DNA of 8,840 nt, from positions 1 through 8,840 of the forward strand of contig CANCQD010000096.1 of the NCBI GenBank assembly GCA_947380285.1, given 5' to 3'. The stretch comes from Burkholderiaceae bacterium. GTDB lineage: Bacteria > Pseudomonadota > Gammaproteobacteria > Burkholderiales > Burkholderiaceae. Made by a program: the position numbers and the translations under genes. The notes under the pieces are model-generated. The model did no database searches. It worked only from the letters and a program-made list of their open reading frames with translations, and was not told the DNA's origin. Position 1 is the stretch's first letter, and every line of letters begins with the position of its first letter. Below are positions 1 to 6,647 of the stretch, piece by piece.

Positions 1-771
1 GCAAACAATATTGTTTTGGGTACCTATCGCCACATTACCGCTCCAGAATGCCGCCAATACCTATTGCGCCAGGCTTTTGAAGAGGCAATTCATACTCACG
101 CCTACCAATATATTGTGGAATCTTTGGGTCTAGATCAGTCCGAAATCTTCAATGCGTATCACGAGATTGACTCGATTCGCGCTAAAGATGAGTTCTTAAT
201 TCCTTATATTGATGTCCTTACCAACCCAAATTTCAAGACTGGCACTTTAGAGGCGGATCAAACTTTGCTCCGTTCGCTGATTGTTTTTGCTTGCGTAATG
301 GAAGGATTATTCTTTTATGTTGGTTTTACGCAAATACTTGCAATGGGTCGCCAAAACAAAATGACGGGTGCTGCTGAGCAGTATCAATACATCTTGCGCG
401 ACGAGTCTATGCACTGCAATTTTGGCATCGATTTAATTAATCAAATCAAGCTGGAGAACCCGCAGTTATGGACTTCCGCGTTCAAAGACGAGATCAAATC
501 GATCTTCGAAAAAGCGGTCGAATTAGAGTACCGTTATGCAGAAGATACGATGCCTCGCGGAGTGCTCGGATTGAACGCGCCGATGTTCAAAGGGTACCTA
601 AGATACATCTGTAATCGCAGATGTTTGCAAATAGGACTTGACGCGATGTTCCCAAATGAAGAGAATCCATTCCCATGGATGTCAGAAATGATTGATCTTA
701 AGAAAGAAAGAAACTTTTTTGAGACACGCGTTATTGAGTATCAAACTGGTGGTGCGCTAAGTTGGGAGTAG
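1..771 (+). CDS. nrdB: Class Ia-type ribonucleotide reductase, small (beta) subunit, 3' part
   Basis: This is the C-terminal 256 residues of the R2 subunit, which houses the di-iron/tyrosyl-radical cofactor and works with NrdA to reduce ribonucleotides to deoxyribonucleotides in the cytoplasm. The frame is open from base 1 (Ala-Asn-Asn-Ile-Val-Leu), so the TTG at 16 is not a start and the 5' end lies outside the window. Metal-ligand motifs are visible: EAIHTHAY (Glu and His ligands, with the last Tyr in the place of E. coli radical Tyr122), [10 protein letters not shown] (ligand Glu) and RDESMHCNF (Glu-x-x-His). The aspartate ligand expected before these lies off the window. The C-terminus [18 protein letters not shown] keeps a tyrosine in the tail, as expected for radical transfer to NrdA. 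An intrinsic terminator follows 145 bases after the stop. nrdA would be expected upstream but is not visible. Confidence 0.95.
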   Translation, partial: ANNIVLGTYRHITAPECRQYLLRQAFEEAIHTHAYQYIVESLGLDQSEIFNAYHEIDSIRAKDEFLIPYIDVLTNPNFKTGTLEADQTLLRSLIVFACVMEGLFFYVGFTQILAMGRQNKMTGAAEQYQYILRDESMHCNFGIDLINQIKLENPQLWTSAFKDEIKSIFEKAVELEYRYAEDTMPRGVLGLNAPMFKGYLRYICNRRCLQIGLDAMFPNEENPFPWMSEMIDLKKERNFFETRVIEYQTGGALSWE

Positions 772-916
772 TAAGGTGGTTTGAAAGCGCACAGCCGGTT
801 AATTGGAGATTAGACGGTTGGATAGTTTAAGAAGTCAGCAAAACAAGACTCAAATCCGAAAACCCTTGTTCAAGGGTGTCTGGACTACTCTCTCTATTTT
901 TTCCAGCATATTTAAG

Positions 917-949
917 AAGCCGTTGTCCTTTGGGACCACGGCTTTTTTT
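917..949 (+). terminator. Rho-independent terminator after nrdB
   Basis: A 12-base arm at 917-928 pairs with 933-944 around a TTTG loop (929-932), with one mismatch inside the stem. A run of seven T residues (943-949) follows on the plus strand. Orientation and position fit the end of the nrdB transcript, leaving a 3' UTR of about 145 bases. Confidence 0.85.
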
Positions 950-1091
950 CCAAGATTCATTAGCGTGCAGCACTTTGCATCAAGCCGCGCGCCGATGAAT
1001 GGCTCGCTCGTCAGATCCTATCGGTTGCAAAACCAGGCGGAAATGAATGGTCGGGTCTTCTTAATCGGTAGTTTGTACTAATCCTCACGTG

Positions 1092-1097
1092 AAGGAG
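1092..1097 (+). promoter_or_regulatory. Ribosome binding site that decides the histone start
   Basis: AAGGAG at 1092-1097 is a strong Shine-Dalgarno sequence. Two ATG codons follow in frame, at 1099 and 1105. The first is only one base from the site; the second is seven bases away, the normal spacing. ATG 1105 is therefore preferred, giving a protein that begins MAIAKKKPAAKK. Confidence 0.75.
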
Positions 1098-1104
1098 CAT
1101 GACT

Positions 1105-1401
1105 ATGGCAATCGCCAAAAAGAAACCTGCTGCAAAAAAACCAGCTGCTAAGAAAAAAGTAGCTGCTAAGAAACCAGCTGCTAAAAAAGTAGCTAAGAAG
1201 AAGCCTGCTGCTAAGAAGCGTCCTGCTGCTAAGAAGCCTGCTGCTAAAAAAGTAGCTAAGAAGCGTCCTGCTGCTAAAAAAGCTGCTGCTAAAAAGCCAG
1301 CCGCTAAAAAAGTAGCTAAGAAGCGTCCTGCTGCTAAAAAGCCTGCTGCTAAAAAAGTAGCTAAAAAAGTAGCAAAGAAGCGCGTAGCAAAAAAAAAGTA
1401 A
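1105..1401 (+). CDS. H1-like (Lys/Ala/Pro repeat) DNA-binding histone, zero-frame product
   Basis: The zero-frame product is 98 residues built almost only from Lys, Ala, Pro, Val and Arg in PAAKK and VAKKR repeats, like eukaryotic linker-histone tails and the H1-like proteins of Burkholderiales and Bordetella (BpH1/HC1 type). Such proteins bind DNA without much sequence preference and help compact the nucleoid. There is no signal peptide or membrane segment. The start at 1105 is chosen from ribosome binding site spacing. The frame ends at TAA 1399-1401, directly after a nine-A run, and lacks the usual non-basic C-terminus. That tail is present in the -1 frame up to 1526. With a -1 shift at the A-run the product would be 140 residues. 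Family identity is clear; whether the gene is frameshifted by mutation, sequencing error or a recoding signal is open. Confidence 0.85.
   Translation: MAIAKKKPAAKKPAAKKKVAAKKPAAKKVAKKKPAAKKRPAAKKPAAKKVAKKRPAAKKAAAKKPAAKKVAKKRPAAKKPAAKKVAKKVAKKRVAKKK
1180..1371 (+). repeat. Imperfect tandem repeats inside the histone gene, period about 60-63 bases
   Basis: A 21-base segment encoding AKKVAKK occurs identically at 1180-1200, 1243-1263 and 1303-1323, so the spacings are 63 and 60 bases (21 and 20 codons). A partial fourth copy begins at 1348. Between copies are RPAAKK and KPAAKK codons with small synonymous AAA/AAG differences. Repeats of this kind can expand or shrink by recombination or slippage while keeping frame, which fits the known length variation of bacterial H1-like proteins. 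Confidence 0.75.
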
Positions 1402-1428
1402 GTAAGCCTGCTGCGAAGAAAGCGGGCT
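1392..1428 (+). promoter_or_regulatory. Candidate programmed -1 frameshift signal (A_AAA_AAG, stop, stem-loop)
   Basis: The nine-A run at 1389-1397 followed by G gives the heptamer A_AAA_AAG at 1392-1398, correctly phased with the histone frame; this is the slippery sequence used in E. coli dnaX. The zero-frame stop TAA follows at once (1399-1401). After a six-base spacer (1399-1404) comes an 8-bp stem: 1405-1412 with 1421-1428, loop GCGAAGAA, one G-U pair, five G-C pairs. The -1 frame is closed by TAA at 1362-1364 and open from 1365 to 1523, so the shift must happen close to the A-run. No strong upstream Shine-Dalgarno stimulator is seen. A simple one-base deletion from an A10 run would give the same sequence. 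Confidence 0.45.
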
Positions 1429-1526
1429 CCGCTGTAAAAAAGCCCGCGGCTAAGAAAGCTGCACCAGCGTCTAGTGCGTTGAATCCTGCCGCTGCTTGGC
1501 CCTTCCCAACTGGCACACGTCCTTAA
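1398..1526 (+). other. -1 frame C-terminal tail of the histone gene
   Basis: Read from 1398, this frame encodes 42 residues: VSKPAAKKAGSAVKKPAAKK, then a less basic end with APASSALNPAAAW and PFPTGTRP, stopping at TAA 1524-1526. The first part continues the PAAKK pattern of the histone. The ending matches what I remember of H1-like proteins in Burkholderiales (a NPAAAWPFPTG-type terminus), so it is very likely the original C-terminus of the same gene. Codons here are richer in G and C than in the zero-frame part. The terminator at 1545 begins 18 bases after the stop, so this tail lies within the histone transcript. Confidence 0.8.
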
Positions 1527-1544
1527 TCGGACGGGTGTTACTAG

Positions 1545-1573
1545 AAGGGGTCTCTCATGAGACCCCTTTTTTT
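1545..1573 (+). terminator. Strong rho-independent terminator after the histone gene
   Basis: A perfect 10-bp stem pairs 1545-1554 with 1559-1568 (core GGGGTCTC/GAGACCCC) around a TCAT loop. A T-run covers 1567-1573 on the plus strand. It is placed after the -1 frame stop at 1526, not directly after the zero-frame stop at 1401. On the minus strand only two A residues precede the core stem, so it is mainly a plus-strand terminator. Confidence 0.92.
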
Positions 1574-1594
1574 ATTGCCTATTTTTTCGTAGGA

Positions 1595-1614
1595 ATTCTG
1601 GGTGATCCCAGAAT
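1595..1614 (-). other. Perfect 8-bp hairpin at the 3' end of the minus-strand operon
   Basis: ATTCTGGG at 1595-1602 pairs with CCCAGAAT at 1607-1614 around a four-base loop. It lies 12 bases after the stop of the kinase gene on the minus strand. It could protect the transcript's 3' end or help rho-dependent termination. It is not a normal intrinsic terminator in this direction, because the minus strand after the stem reads TCCTACGAAAAAA, with no T-run. Confidence 0.4.
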
Positions 1615-1626
1615 CAGTGGCAAAGC

Positions 1627-2586
1627 TTAGAAACTAAAGCCAAAGGCCGCTTTAAATTGGTCGGCGATCTGATCTTGGCTTAATTCATGGTTTTGAGGAC
1701 CTTGATGGGTAATTTTGATAGAGCCCATCAGACTTGCTAGGCGACCAGTTGTTTCCCAATCCATGCCGTTTTCCAATCCAAAGAGCAATCCACCACGGAA
1801 TGCATCTCCACAACCCGTTGGGTCAATGACTTTTGCTGCCGGTACTGGAGGAATGGCAATGCATTTACCTTCTGAATAAATATCTGCACCTTCAGCGCCC
1901 TTAGTAACGATCAGGGCTTTAACGCGCTCCGCAACTTTTGCCAGGCTTAAGCCAGTACGCTGGGAAAGCATCTCCCCTTCATAGTCATTAACGGCCAAGT
2001 AGCTTGCAATATCAACCAATTCAAGTAATTCAGGGCCATTGAACATCGGTAAGCCTTGGCCTGGATCAAATACAAATGGAATGCCTGCCTCAGCAAGCTG
2101 GTGACAGTGCTCCCACATTCCTTGACGACCATCGGGCGCAACGATGCCGAACTTAGCGGCGCCTTTTGCATTGTTGCTGCGCTCAGCCACGACTTCAGAG
2201 ACTTGGTTTAAGTGAGACTCACCCATTGCCCCAGGATGAAAAGCGGTGATTTGATTGTTGGCTTGATCGGTGGTGATCATGGCTTGTGCAGTGAATGCCT
2301 GATCAATCTGGCGAATGTGGCTGGCATCAATCTTGAGTTTTGAAAGCCGATCCATGTAAGGGGCGGCATCACCACCAACGGTTGCCATGATGATGGGATC
2401 GCCGCCTAAGAGCTTGAGGTTGTAGGCAATGTTGCCGGCGCAGCCCCCGAATTCTCGGCGCATAGTAGGAACTAAAAACGCCACATTCAGAATATGAATC
2501 TGCTCAGGCAAGATTTGATCGGCAAATTTGCCTTCAAAGTTCATGATGGTGTCATAGGCGATAGAACCGCAAATCAAGCTAGCCAT
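1627..2586 (-). CDS. PfkB/ribokinase-family carbohydrate or nucleoside kinase
   Basis: This 319-residue protein is a cytoplasmic PfkB-family kinase that transfers phosphate from ATP to a sugar or nucleoside. The N-terminal sugar-binding signature is GGCAGNIAYNLKLLGG (residues 47-62). The C-terminal PfkB signature is DPTGCGDAFRGGLL (255-268), where Asp261 is the expected catalytic base and the TGCGD glycines form the anion hole. The length is normal for the family. In content it resembles the adenosine kinase-like group, but the motifs alone do not fix the substrate; adenosine, another nucleoside or a sugar are all possible. The ATG at 2586 has only a weak purine-rich site (AGAAAG) upstream. 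It lies 48 bases after the prmA fusion gene on the same strand and is probably the last gene of the aroQ-acc-prmA transcript, ending near the hairpin at 1595-1614. Confidence 0.88.
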   Translation of the reverse strand: MASLICGSIAYDTIMNFEGKFADQILPEQIHILNVAFLVPTMRREFGGCAGNIAYNLKLLGGDPIIMATVGGDAAPYMDRLSKLKIDASHIRQIDQAFTAQAMITTDQANNQITAFHPGAMGESHLNQVSEVVAERSNNAKGAAKFGIVAPDGRQGMWEHCHQLAEAGIPFVFDPGQGLPMFNGPELLELVDIASYLAVNDYEGEMLSQRTGLSLAKVAERVKALIVTKGAEGADIYSEGKCIAIPPVPAAKVIDPTGCGDAFRGGLLFGLENGMDWETTGRLASLMGSIKITHQGPQNHELSQDQIADQFKAAFGFSF

Positions 2587-2634
2587 AAATTACTTTCTGT
2601 AGGTGGTAAGGGGTAAATAGAATGAGATTGAGGA

Positions 2635-4155
2635 TTATTGAGGATAAAGAATGCGTACGCGATAGCCAGCAGCATTTGCTGGTAGCAAAAGCGGTAATTG
2701 CGCTTCAATGAGATCTCCAGAGGGTGCACCCGTCGATAAAAAATCGGGATGAGTCTCTTGCCACGCAACTGGTAACCATTCTTTTGGTGTGAGTTGAATC
2801 GATTTCAGTTCAGATTCTTCTGCATCCGTGAGAGAAATTTCTAAATTTGGTATCAAAACTGCGATTGCAAGACGATTTTGTATTTCAACTTGCAATACAG
2901 ATTGATTAGGAGCGTTTTTAAGCCCCTCTCGCGCGTTTTCAGGCGTTAGTGTGGCTGAAGTTATTTTCCACGCAGCAAAATCGCTTACGGGACGATTAAT
3001 GCAGCCCAATGCGATACACAATTTTTGATCAATGCGTTTTAATAAAGAAAAAGTGCTGACTGCGATAGCGGGAGATGTGCCATCGACACGTGGTGCCAAT
3101 ATTGGCAGCAAAGAATTTCTTGAAAGATGTTCGCCAAAGACCAGTAACAGCAGTAAAAAAAGTCCAAGCAGGATTAATTTAAGGCTTTTTTTTTGAGCGG
3201 GCGCAGAAATGGATTGTGGTTTGCGATCCGCTAGCGTGCCATGTAAGCATACCCAGCCTTCACTTTCCTTCCAGACGGAGAGCGTAAGCCATTGGCTATA
3301 GGTCGCAATCACTTCTTCTGCCTGGCGTGCAAGGACGCCAGATAAAACAATTTGACCGCCAGGACGCATTTTATTGACGAGTGCTGGTGCAAGCACTTGC
3401 AGTGGATTGGCCAAAATATTGGCCATCACGATGTCGTATTTAGTTTTGGCGGCTAATTCTGGAGCATCTTCGTTCGGCAATACAAATCGAATCACCGTAT
3501 TGTTGATTTCAGCGTTACTGCGAGCGGCAACCATGGCTTGTGGATCGATATCGGTTCCCACGACAGGCTTGGCACCCAGTTTTGCAGCGGCAATGGCTAA
3601 TATTCCAGAACCACATCCGTAATCGAGCAAGCTTTGGTTTTGTAAATTGCGATGTTGTTCTAACCACAGCAGGCATAAGTGGGTTGTAGGATGACTTCCT
3701 GTCCCAAAAGCCAACCCTGGATCTACCGCTAGACAAATGGCATTGGGATCAGTGGGAGCTTCATGCCAAGAAGGAACAACCCAAATCCGCTCACCAATTT
3801 GGATAGGAGCAAATTGGCTTTGGGTGAGTCGTACCCAATCTTGTTCTTCAACAATTTTTTCTTCGGGGGCGGAAAGATGAAAGCCCGCTTCCTTTAGAGA
3901 GACGAGCAATTGAGAAACAAAATCAGCGCTTCCTGAATCGTCTATCTCTGGGTTAAAGAGTGCTGTGACTGAAGATCGTTCCCAAGCCTGTACTTCTGGG
4001 GAAAGACCAGGCTCTCCGTAGAGAGGGTTCTCGTCATAGCCACCGGCAGCATCATCCTCAACCGTGACTGACAAGGCGCCCAAGTCGATGAGCGCATCAC
4101 CTAGCGGTTCGGCAGTTTCGGCAACGACCGTAAAGACGAGCTCACGATATGACAT
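2635..4155 (-). CDS. prmA: Ribosomal protein L11 methyltransferase fused to a membrane-anchored DUF3426 domain
   Basis: This 506-residue open frame joins two parts. Residues 1 to about 308 are PrmA, which uses S-adenosylmethionine to methylate ribosomal protein L11. They contain DPGLAFGTGSHPTT (145-158), the SAM-binding LLDYGCGSGILAIAAAKLG (176-194) and the NILANP motif (246-251). A short linker (309-324) leads to one hydrophobic segment (325-340), then a DUF3426 domain to the end, with the typical LCIALGC near 379-385 and the ending YRVRILYPQ. In most betaproteobacteria I know, DUF3426 belongs to a separate protein beside prmA that starts with a CxxC zinc ribbon. No zinc ribbon is present here. 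A nine-A run encodes the junction (Gln321-Ser324). The gene starts 16 bases after accC on the same strand. The PrmA call is firm, the DUF3426 call good, and expression as one protein is inferred from the open frame. Confidence 0.92.
   Translation of the reverse strand: MSYRELVFTVVAETAEPLGDALIDLGALSVTVEDDAAGGYDENPLYGEPGLSPEVQAWERSSVTALFNPEIDDSGSADFVSQLLVSLKEAGFHLSAPEEKIVEEQDWVRLTQSQFAPIQIGERIWVVPSWHEAPTDPNAICLAVDPGLAFGTGSHPTTHLCLLWLEQHRNLQNQSLLDYGCGSGILAIAAAKLGAKPVVGTDIDPQAMVAARSNAEINNTVIRFVLPNEDAPELAAKTKYDIVMANILANPLQVLAPALVNKMRPGGQIVLSGVLARQAEEVIATYSQWLTLSVWKESEGWVCLHGTLADRKPQSISAPAQKKSLKLILLGLFLLLLLVFGEHLSRNSLLPILAPRVDGTSPAIAVSTFSLLKRIDQKLCIALGCINRPVSDFAAWKITSATLTPENAREGLKNAPNQSVLQVEIQNRLAIAVLIPNLEISLTDAEESELKSIQLTPKEWLPVAWQETHPDFLSTGAPSGDLIEAQLPLLLPANAAGYRVRILYPQ
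3186..3194 (-). other. Nine-A run at the PrmA/DUF3426 junction
   Basis: On the coding strand the codons for residues 321-324 read CAA AAA AAA AGC, a run of nine A with an in-frame A_AAA_AAA slippery heptamer (3193 down to 3187). In the -1 frame the next codons are AAG CCT TAA; in the +1 frame they are GCC TTA AAT TAA. Either slip would therefore stop translation just before the membrane segment and give a soluble PrmA of about 325-327 residues. Functional slippage is an inference; the run and the stops are seen directly. Confidence 0.5.
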
Positions 4156-4171
4156 GAAGAACCCGTATCAA

Positions 4172-5536
4172 TTAAGATTTTCCGCGACTGGCGGCTTGCT
4201 CTTCTAGGCGATGCTCCAGGTAGTGAATGCTGGTGCCACCTTCCATGAAATTGGGATCTAGCATCAACTCGCGGTGTAAAGGAACGTTGGTTGTAATGCC
4301 ATCAATGACCATTTCGGAGAGCGCAATTTGCATACGGCGAATCGCTTGTTCGCGAGTATTGCCATAAGAAATTAACTTACCAATCATCGAATCGTAGTTC
4401 GACGGAACCACGTAACCACTGTAGGCATGTGAGTCCACACGAATTCCAGGACCACCGGGCATATGGAAGGAACCGATTTTCCCTGGGCTTGGAGTGAACT
4501 TAAAGGGGTCTTCTGCATTGAGACGGCACTCAATGGCATGACCGCGGAAGACGATGTCTTTTTGGCGATAGCCTAATTTGAGACCAGCAGCAATGCGAAT
4601 TTGTTCTTGAACAATATCCACACCGGTAATCATTTCGGTAACGGGGTGCTCAACTTGAACACGGGTGTTCATTTCAATAAAGAAAAATTCATTGTTTTCA
4701 TAGAGGAACTCAAACGTTCCGGCACCACGGTAACCAATCTTGCGGCAAGCTTCTGCACAGCGTTCACCAATCTTCGCGATTAAGCGACGATCAATACCTG
4801 GTGCTGGCGCTTCCTCAATGACTTTTTGGTGGCGACGTTGCATTGAGCAATCGCGTTCGCCCAGCCAAATGGCATTGCCATGGGTATCAGCCAAAATCTG
4901 AATTTCTACATGGCGTGGCTTTTCTAAAAACTTCTCCATATAGACTTCTGGATTACCGAACGCACGACCAGCTTCCTCTTTCGTCATGTTGACGGCATTG
5001 AGGAGGGCGGCTTCAGTATGTACAACACGCATACCGCGGCCACCACCACCACCTGCAGCTTTAATAATGACCGGATAACCCACCTTTTTTGCGGTAGCAA
5101 TAATTTCTTTTGGGTTGTCTGGCAATGCGCCCTCTGATCCAGGCACACAAGGCACACCCGCTTTAATCATGGCGCGTTTTGCAGAAACCTTATCGCCCAT
5201 TAAGCGAATTGATGCTGAAGTGGGACCAATAAAGGCAAATCCTGATTTTTCAACGCGTTCAGCAAAGTCCGCATTTTCAGAGAGAAAGCCGTAACCAGGA
5301 TGAATGGCTTCTGCATCCGTTACTTCAGCCGCAGAAATGATCGCAGGCATGTTGAGGTAACTGAGTGGTGATGGCGCTGGTCCAATACATACCGCTTCAT
5401 CGGCTAGCTTGACGTACTTAGCTTCTTTGTCGGCAGTCGAGTAGACCACGACAGTTTTTATTCCCAACTCGCGGCACGCTCGTTGGATGCGGAGGGCAAT
5501 TTCCCCCCGATTGGCAATCAGAATCTTATCGAACAT
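4172..5536 (-). CDS. accC: Acetyl-CoA carboxylase, biotin carboxylase subunit
   Basis: The ATP-grasp enzyme carboxylates the biotin carried by AccB, using ATP and bicarbonate, in the first step of fatty acid synthesis. At 454 residues it is the normal bacterial length and aligns with E. coli AccC numbering almost without gaps. Visible residues are Lys116, Lys159 in the glycine-rich loop [12 protein letters not shown] (159-170), His209, Lys238, Glu276, Glu288, Asn290, Arg292 and Glu296 in [12 protein letters not shown], and Arg338 in AIECRLN. The N-terminus [14 protein letters not shown] is the canonical one, so the ATG at 5536 is secure although its ribosome binding site is weak (AGAG). It lies 48 bases after accB and 16 bases before prmA, all on the minus strand. 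Confidence 0.98.
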   Translation of the reverse strand: MFDKILIANRGEIALRIQRACRELGIKTVVVYSTADKEAKYVKLADEAVCIGPAPSPLSYLNMPAIISAAEVTDAEAIHPGYGFLSENADFAERVEKSGFAFIGPTSASIRLMGDKVSAKRAMIKAGVPCVPGSEGALPDNPKEIIATAKKVGYPVIIKAAGGGGGRGMRVVHTEAALLNAVNMTKEEAGRAFGNPEVYMEKFLEKPRHVEIQILADTHGNAIWLGERDCSMQRRHQKVIEEAPAPGIDRRLIAKIGERCAEACRKIGYRGAGTFEFLYENNEFFFIEMNTRVQVEHPVTEMITGVDIVQEQIRIAAGLKLGYRQKDIVFRGHAIECRLNAEDPFKFTPSPGKIGSFHMPGGPGIRVDSHAYSGYVVPSNYDSMIGKLISYGNTREQAIRRMQIALSEMVIDGITTNVPLHRELMLDPNFMEGGTSIHYLEHRLEEQAASRGKS

Positions 5537-5584
5537 GTCGGCTCTGAGTTAGGTAATAGTGGATTAAAAGAATGCGCTAAATAA

Positions 5585-6040
5585 TTAAGCGATGATAAAA
5601 AGTGGCTGGTCAAATTCAACGCCTTGACCGTTTTCACAAAGAATCTGCTTAATTACGCCATCTTTTTCGGATTCAATTTCATTGAGCAATTTCATCGCCT
5701 CAATGATGCAAAGTGTTTGACCCACCTTCACGCTGTCACCAACATTGACAAAGTTCGGTGATTCAGGATTTGGAGCGCGGTAGAAAGTTCCCACCATCGG
5801 TGAGCGTGCAACAAAACCGGTTTCTACTGGCTCTTCTGGGACGACCGGCGCGGCTACAGCAGCTTGTGCAGATTGCATCACTTGGGCTGGTGCAGGATTT
5901 GCATAAACCATTTGCCCGGCAGGAGCTGGCGCACCAGCGTTGACGATGCGCACACGGTCTTCACCCTCATTGACTTCTAATTCAGAAATGCCCGATTCAG
6001 AGACTAGGTCGATCAAGGTTTTTAGTTTTCTCAGATCCAT
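5585..6040 (-). CDS. accB: Acetyl-CoA carboxylase, biotin carboxyl carrier protein
   Basis: This 151-residue protein carries the biotin that AccC carboxylates and that AccA/AccD discharge onto acetyl-CoA. Residues 1-34 form the usual N-terminal part (MDLRKLKTLIDLV...). Residues about 36-76 are an Ala/Pro-rich flexible linker. The C-terminal biotinyl domain begins near 77 with ARSPMVGTFYRAP and holds the biotinylation motif EAMKLLNEIE, with Lys117 as the attachment site. It starts with ATG preceded by GAGGAAG on the minus strand, a sound ribosome binding site. It sits 37 bases after aroQ and directly before accC, the common proteobacterial order. In E. coli AccB represses its own operon; whether that holds here cannot be seen. 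Confidence 0.97.
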   Translation of the reverse strand: MDLRKLKTLIDLVSESGISELEVNEGEDRVRIVNAGAPAPAGQMVYANPAPAQVMQSAQAAVAAPVVPEEPVETGFVARSPMVGTFYRAPNPESPNFVNVGDSVKVGQTLCIIEAMKLLNEIESEKDGVIKQILCENGQGVEFDQPLFIIA

Positions 6041-6047
6041 ATGAGTA

Positions 6048-6056
6048 CTTCCTCTC
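6048..6056 (-). promoter_or_regulatory. Ribosome binding site of accB
   Basis: On the minus strand GAGAGGAAG ends seven bases before the accB ATG. It is the clearest Shine-Dalgarno sequence in the operon, which suits a protein that must be made in excess over AccC. Confidence 0.6.
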
Positions 6057-6077
6057 TTGTGATTCTTTAAATTAAGC

Positions 6078-6527
6078 TTATTTTTGTAAACGAGTAATGG
6101 CTGCTTGCAGGGCTAATTCATAGCCGATCGCACCTAAACCGCAAATCACACCAGTGGCAATATCCGATAAGTAGGAGTGCTTGCGGAATTCTTCACGCTG
6201 GTGAATGTTTGATAAGTGGATTTCTGTAAATGGAATGGCAACACCAGCTAAGGCATCACGCAAAGCTACGCTGGTATGGGTAAATGCACCCGGATTGATG
6301 ATGATGAAATCAACACCATCTTGTTTTGCCTTTTGAATGCGATCAATTAATTCGCCTTCATGGTTGCTTTGGTAGGTATTGAGCTCAACGTAGTGGGCTT
6401 TTGCAATCTCACCCAGCTTTATATGGATATCTTCTAGGGTTGTTTTTCCATAAACCTCTGGTTCACGGGTGCCTAGCAGATTAAGGTTTGGGCCCTGAAT
6501 AACGAGAATTGAAGCTTTTTTAGACAT
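6078..6527 (-). CDS. aroQ: Type II 3-dehydroquinate dehydratase
   Basis: This 149-residue enzyme dehydrates 3-dehydroquinate to 3-dehydroshikimate, the third step of the shikimate pathway. Type II enzymes form cytoplasmic dodecamers. Family motifs appear in order: [18 protein letters not shown] (residues 10-27), with Arg21 and Tyr26 as catalytic residues; [11 protein letters not shown] (52-62); [17 protein letters not shown] (77-93), with Asn78; and [17 protein letters not shown] (102-118), with His104 as the expected general acid and Arg115 in the substrate site. The ATG at 6527 follows a short AGGGA site. It is the first gene of the minus-strand cluster aroQ-accB-accC-prmA, an order conserved in many proteobacteria. 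A 238-base non-coding region lies upstream. Confidence 0.97.
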   Translation of the reverse strand: MSKKASILVIQGPNLNLLGTREPEVYGKTTLEDIHIKLGEIAKAHYVELNTYQSNHEGELIDRIQKAKQDGVDFIIINPGAFTHTSVALRDALAGVAIPFTEIHLSNIHQREEFRKHSYLSDIATGVICGLGAIGYELALQAAITRLQK

Positions 6528-6629
6528 ATTTCCCTGTTTTTAGATGCAGTTCAGTATCAATTGCTTGCTTTGGCTTTTGACTACAAATGCGTCTTGGATG
6601 AATTTGATGCTTCATTCATTACAAGGGAA

Positions 6630-6635
6630 AGTATA
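6630..6635 (-). promoter_or_regulatory. Candidate -10 box for the aroQ-accB-accC operon
   Basis: On the minus strand TATACT lies about 100 bases before the aroQ start, in the only sizeable gap upstream of the operon. No good -35 hexamer is found at 16-18 bases (TCGTTT is the best), but the upstream DNA at 6648-6678 is rich in A and T tracts. A weaker GATACT lies nearer to aroQ at 6552-6557. The promoter position is a guess from sequence alone. Confidence 0.3.
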
Positions 6636-6647
6636 CCCGCTCAATCT

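Larger units (their letters stand above)
772..1104. other. Intergenic region between nrdB and the histone gene
   Basis: This 333-base stretch has no convincing gene. A plus-strand open frame at 803-1081 with a TTG start runs straight through the nrdB terminator and resembles no family I know, so I do not call it. Seen here are a 7-bp inverted repeat with a TT centre (862-868 with 871-877), the intrinsic terminator at 917-949, and a good ribosome binding site at 1092-1097 for the histone gene. The histone promoter should lie between 950 and 1090, but I see no clear -35/-10 pair. The nearest candidate is a TG-preceded ACTAAT at 1077-1082 with no recognisable -35. Confidence 0.6.

Noticed and set aside
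803..1081. Plus-strand open frame of 92 codons between nrdB and the histone gene
   Set aside because: It has a TTG start without a ribosome binding site, runs through the nrdB terminator and has no recognisable domain.
1134..1140. Second A_AAA_AAA slippery heptamer near the start of the histone gene
   Set aside because: It is in phase, but a -1 shift there reads only three codons (ACC AGC TGC) before TAA, so it gives no meaningful product. It shows that A-runs are common in Lys-rich genes.
2627..2645. Tandem 9-base repeat ATTGAGGAT at the prmA stop codon
   Set aside because: Two short copies ten bases apart, with no symmetry or position that suggests a function; probably chance or a small duplication.
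2574..2768. Minus-strand open frame of 64 codons across the prmA/kinase boundary, considered as a small gene
   Set aside because: It is an out-of-frame reading of the DUF3426 end, with no ribosome binding site and no recognisable features.
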